This document shows, piece by piece, positions 61,650 through 64,000 of a stretch of DNA of 64,000 bases. Origin of the DNA: Sphingomonas sp. AP4-R1 (GTDB lineage: Bacteria > Pseudomonadota > Alphaproteobacteria > Sphingomonadales > Sphingomonadaceae); NCBI RefSeq assembly GCF_013113735.1, contig NZ_CP053346.1, positions 434,001 through 498,000 on the forward strand, written 5' to 3'. Under the pieces are notes generated by a model. It did no database searches, was not told where the DNA came from, and was given only the letters and a program-made list of their open reading frames with translations. Each line of letters begins with the position of its first letter. Within the stretch, counting starts at the first letter, position 1. Position numbers and translations under genes: made by a program.

Positions 61650-62240
61650 TTGGCAGACGGTGCACGGAACACGCGCTTTCACGGCAGGGTGCCGGGCGAG
61701 CGTATCTGTTCGGAACCGGGCTGCACCGAGCCGGGCGAATTCCGTGCGCCCGTGGAGCATGGCCACCGCTCGGGATTCGACGGACCGGGCGACTGGCGCT
61801 TCCTGTGCCTGGAGCATGTGCGGGCGTTCAACCAGCGCTACAATTTCTTCTCCGGCATGAGCGCGGAGGAGATCGCCGCCCAGCAGCGTCCCTATGCGGG
61901 CTGGGAGCGGGAGACGCGCGCTTTCTCCAGCGCGGGCGCGGACCAGCCGCCGCGCTGGGCCGATTTCCACGATCCGCTGGATGCGATCCAGGCCCGCTTC
62001 CGCGCCACCCGCCCGGCCGAGCGGCAGGACGGCCGCCCTCTTTCGGGCGATGATCGCAAGGCGCTGAAGGTGCTGGGGCTGGAGGTGGATGCCGATCGCC
62101 GCGCGCTGCGCGAGCGCTATTCGGAGCTGGTGCGCCGCTATCATCCCGACCGCAACGGCGGCGACCGCAGCCACGAAGGCGCGCTGCAGAAGGTGATCGA
62201 GGCCTATCAGGCGCTGCGGAAGGCGCCGGCGTTCGCCTGA
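61650..62240 (+). CDS. J-domain protein with N-terminal zinc-knuckle-like motif
   Basis: A 196-residue protein from a TTG start with GGAG nine bases upstream. The N-terminal half contains C-x4-C (ICSEPGCTEPGEFRAP) and C-x2-H (FLCLEHVRAFNQRYNF), a likely zinc site. The C-terminal 60 residues form a J-domain ([20 protein letters not shown] and the HPD in RRYHPDRNGGDR). It may recruit DnaK to a substrate. This is an established type in alphaproteobacteria but its substrate is unknown. Confidence 0.86.
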   Translation: MADGARNTRFHGRVPGERICSEPGCTEPGEFRAPVEHGHRSGFDGPGDWRFLCLEHVRAFNQRYNFFSGMSAEEIAAQQRPYAGWERETRAFSSAGADQPPRWADFHDPLDAIQARFRATRPAERQDGRPLSGDDRKALKVLGLEVDADRRALRERYSELVRRYHPDRNGGDRSHEGALQKVIEAYQALRKAPAFA

Positions 62241-62298
62241 GGCTCAACCGCACACCAAATATCAACGCGGCTCGACAGTCAGACGCCCAACCCAAAAT

Positions 62299-62424
62299 CG
62301 TTCGTGCTGAGCCTGTCGAAGCACCGTCCTTTCTCTTTCCAGAAGGGGAAGAAAGAACGGCACCCTTCGACTGCCTGCCAAGGCAGGCGCTCAGGACAGG
62401 CTTCGACAAGCTCAGTGCAAACGG
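62299..62424. repeat. Type C repeat with nested partial duplication
   Basis: Left arm CGTTCGTGCTGAGCCTGTCGAAG pairs with the right arm CTTCGACAAGCTCAGTGCAAACG. The right side also contains CTTCGACTGCCTGCCAAGGC followed by GCGCTCAGGACAGG, a second CTTCGAC/GCTCAG pair interrupted by the hairpin TGCCTGCC-AA-GGCAGGC. Confidence 0.8.
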
Positions 62425-62488
62425 GGAGAAGGTCGAAGGTTAGGGCGGATCGACATTCGGCGATTGGAAACGGCGGCTTTGGAGAAAT

Positions 62489-62581
62489 CGTCACCCTGAA
62501 CTCGTTTCAGGGTCCATGACCCGACCGTTGAACCAAGCCGACCCTTCAGGTCATGGATGCTGAAACGAGTTCAGCATGACA
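62489..62581. repeat. Paired palindromic repeat, type B
   Basis: CGTCACCCTGAACTCGTTTCAGGGTCC and GATGCTGAAACGAGTTCAGCATGAC are inverted, each palindromic. It matches the type B element at 4727-4836. Confidence 0.88.
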
Positions 62582-62650
62582 GTCTGGAATGAAGCTCGGC
62601 ACATTCTTTCAAGCTATCCGAATGTCGATCCGTCCTAATCCCTCCTACTC

Positions 62651-62733
62651 CGTCACCCCAGCGTAGGCTGGGGTCGCTTGAGGCGTAATGCGGCGCTCGC
62701 CTCCGGGCGATGCCAGCCTTCGCTGGCATGACG
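62651..62733. repeat. Paired palindromic repeat, type F
   Basis: CGTCACCCCAGCGTAGGCTGGGG and GATGCCAGCCTTCGCTGGCATGACG are inverted halves. It matches the type F element at 39045-39122 and lies 14 bp beyond the SRPBCC gene's 3' end. Confidence 0.88.
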
Positions 62734-62746
62734 GGAAAGAAACCCC

Positions 62747-63199
62747 TCACACCAGCCGCTTGGCCACCGCCTCCCACTGTTCGGCCACCTTGGCCCAGCC
62801 CTCCGCGAAGCCCATCGCCTTGTGCTGCTCATAGGCCTCGGCGGTCCAATGGCGCGCGCGGCCGCGATAGAGCGTGCGATCGCCCTGCGGCTCGAATTCG
62901 AAGGAGCCGACCATGAAGGGCCCGGCCGGTTGCCAGCCCGCCCGGAACGCATCGGTGAACACGATCAGCCGCTCGGGCACCACCTCCAGATAGACGCCCT
63001 CATTGGGCATCACCTCGCCATTGGGGCCGTACATCGTGACGGCCGACCGGCCACCCGCGCGCAGATCCATCACCTGCACTTCGGCGCGCCACGGCGGCGG
63101 GCAGAACCAGTCGTTCAGATGATCGGTATAGGCTTTCCAGAGCGCGGCGACGGGCACGTCCATCAGCCGCTCGATCGACAGTTCCAGATCCTCGCTCAT
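62747..63199 (-). CDS. SRPBCC (AHSA1-like) domain protein
   Basis: The 150-residue protein has the helix-grip fold signature of AHSA1-type proteins: VPVAALWKAYTDHLNDWFCP near the start, VYLEVVPERLIVFTDAF and GFAEGWAKVAEQWEAVAKRL at the end. These bind hydrophobic ligands or act as co-chaperones; function here is unknown. Its ATG overlaps the stop of the PhnB-like gene, and it is the last gene of a leftward trio. Confidence 0.88.
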   Translation of the reverse strand: MSEDLELSIERLMDVPVAALWKAYTDHLNDWFCPPPWRAEVQVMDLRAGGRSAVTMYGPNGEVMPNEGVYLEVVPERLIVFTDAFRAGWQPAGPFMVGSFEFEPQGDRTLYRGRARHWTAEAYEQHKAMGFAEGWAKVAEQWEAVAKRLV

Positions 63200-63690
63200 G
63201 CCTCTTCTCCCCGGAACGCGCGTTCGATCGTGGCGACATCGATCTTCCGCATCGTCATCATCGCTTCCATCGCACGCCTGGCGGCGGCGCGATCGGGCGA
63301 GGCCATCGCCTCGTTCAGGACGCGCGGCGTGATCTGCCAGGAGAAACTCCAGCGATCCTTGCACCAGCCGCACGCGCTTTCCGCCCCGCCATTCGCGACG
63401 ATCGCATCGTAATAGAGATCCGTCTCCGCCTGATCGGCGGTTTCGATCATGAAGCTCACCGCCTCGTTGGGCGTGAACATCGGCCCGCCATTCAGGCCGA
63501 GGAAGCGCCGCCCCAGCACGGTGAAGTCCACCGTCAGCTCCATGCCGGCCGCCCCGCCCGGAAAGTCGGCGGCGGCCGCCTGCGCCGCGCCGACATGGCT
63601 ATCGGGAAAGAGGCCCGCATAGAAGGAGGCGGCCTCGCGCGCCTGGCCGTGATCGAACCAGAGGCAGGTGATGAACCGGTCCATCGCCAC
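63196..63690 (-). CDS. PhnB-like VOC superfamily protein
   Basis: The 164-residue protein has the vicinal-oxygen-chelate fold: ITCLWFDHGQAREAASFYAG, ELTVDFTVLGRRFLGLNGGP and CGWCKDRWSFSWQITPRVLN, typical of the PhnB/3-demethylubiquinone-methyltransferase-like family. Despite that name, most members have no known enzymatic role. It is translationally coupled to the SRPBCC gene, a pairing common in proteobacteria and actinobacteria. Confidence 0.9.
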   Translation of the reverse strand: MAMDRFITCLWFDHGQAREAASFYAGLFPDSHVGAAQAAAADFPGGAAGMELTVDFTVLGRRFLGLNGGPMFTPNEAVSFMIETADQAETDLYYDAIVANGGAESACGWCKDRWSFSWQITPRVLNEAMASPDRAAARRAMEAMMTMRKIDVATIERAFRGEEA

Positions 63691-63694
63691 CCCC

Positions 63695-64000
63695 TCAGCC
63701 CTGCTCGCCCGAGGCGAAGCCGACGGCCGCGCCCTGGGGATCGATCGCGAGGATCACGCGCTCGCCGCCCGGCACCTCCATCGGCCCCATCACGACCGTG
63801 CCGCCCTCGGCCTTGATCGTCTCGGCAGCCGCATCCACGTCCGCCACGCGGAAATAGAAGACCCAGGCGGGCACGGGCTGGTTCGGCTGCTGCCGCATCA
63901 CCGCGCCGAACGGCTCCGTGCCATGGGCCGTCCGCAGAAAGCTGTAGTCGCCCATCTCGCCCATCGGCATCGCCCCATCCTTCACGAAGCCGAAGAGGGT
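63695..64000 (-). CDS. VOC family (glyoxalase-like) protein, C-terminal part
   Basis: The gene enters from the right window edge; the frame is open to base 64000 (TLFGFVKDGAMPMG read leftward). The visible 101 residues contain YSFLRTAHGTEPFGAVM, VPAWVFYFRVADVDAAAETI and GERVILAIDPQGAAVGF, typical of a two-repeat VOC protein. Only the second half of the family is seen. It lies four bp upstream of the PhnB-like gene and is probably in the same operon. Confidence 0.85.
   Translation of the reverse strand, partial: TLFGFVKDGAMPMGEMGDYSFLRTAHGTEPFGAVMRQQPNQPVPAWVFYFRVADVDAAAETIKAEGGTVVMGPMEVPGGERVILAIDPQGAAVGFASGEQG

Larger units (their letters stand above)
62241..62746. other. 506-bp gap filled by repeats
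   Basis: No gene is supported here. The gap holds a long type C element with a nested partial duplication (62299-62424), a type B element (62489-62581) and a type F element (62651-62733). Apparent frames across it are repeat translations. Confidence 0.8.

Noticed and set aside
62241..62519. Short frames with repeated serine/arginine composition between the J-domain and SRPBCC genes
   Set aside because: They are translations of type B and C repeats with no Shine-Dalgarno or conserved sequence.

Overview
The window is GC-rich chromosomal DNA from an alphaproteobacterium, most likely a sphingomonad. The signs are a DivK and a CtrA with alphaproteobacterial sequence, a single bifunctional RelA/SpoT protein downstream of rpoZ, the rpmI-rplT-pheS-pheT and hisG-hisD-nusB arrangements, and several small families typical of Sphingomonadales (DUF3572, DUF6356). 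No rRNA or tRNA gene, CRISPR array, transposase or prophage was found. Almost all genes are core metabolism and translation; most intergenic gaps carry short palindromic repeats.

Layout. 1-930: a DUF3572 gene cut by the window edge, divK, and a DUF6356 gene. 1130-4675: a leftward riboflavin cluster read as small membrane protein, ribD, ribE, ribBA, ribH. 4841-7322: gltX and an acyltransferase. 7394-8754: a divergent TetR/glutathione S-transferase pair with two identical palindromic operators. 8867-10319: a divergent DUF2306 membrane protein and a membrane-tethered LytTR regulator. 10446-17081: prs, a secreted protein, a PDZ-7TM-GAF sensor-like protein, hisN and an AsmA protein. 17236-21819: rpmI-rplT, a GIY-YIG gene, pheS-pheT. 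21981-24132: metX-GNAT-metW. 24304-27760: hisC-tyrC and hom. 27915-29558: three tandem secreted paralogues. 29648-33741: a conserved unknown, glpX, a beta-hydroxyacid dehydrogenase and a GT-B-like glycosyl/glycerophosphotransferase-like protein.

34209-40629 holds ffh-rpsP-rimM and trmD-rplS, normally one operon, here separated by about 2.7 kb carrying vapBC, a small membrane protein and a serine hydrolase. 40829-44255 is an ATP-grasp/alpha-E/transglutaminase-like cluster whose transglutaminase lacks the expected cysteine. 44428-49838 holds phoX, ctrA with a perfect CtrA box in its promoter region, rluA-like, arfB, msrC-like and a small secreted protein. 49974-53113 holds a GST, a 62-residue disordered protein, a fasciclin protein and a phospholipase D family protein. 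53165-58729 holds rpoZ, rsh, a small secreted protein and hisG-hisD-nusB. 58778-64000 holds a DUF2332 protein, a coupled bolA-GST-NUDIX operon, a J-domain protein, and a VOC/PhnB/SRPBCC operon cut by the right edge.

The most distinctive theme is the paired palindromic repeats. At least six sequence families fill intergenic gaps, two copies have become protein-coding (inside ribD and as the tail of a GIY-YIG protein), and one copy has itself been invaded by a 64-bp element that can fold into a three-arm structure. No wholly novel system can be claimed from sequence alone; the best candidates are the repeat biology, the split ffh-trmD operon, the cysteine-less transglutaminase cluster, the LytTR/DUF2306 pair and the tandem secreted paralogues.
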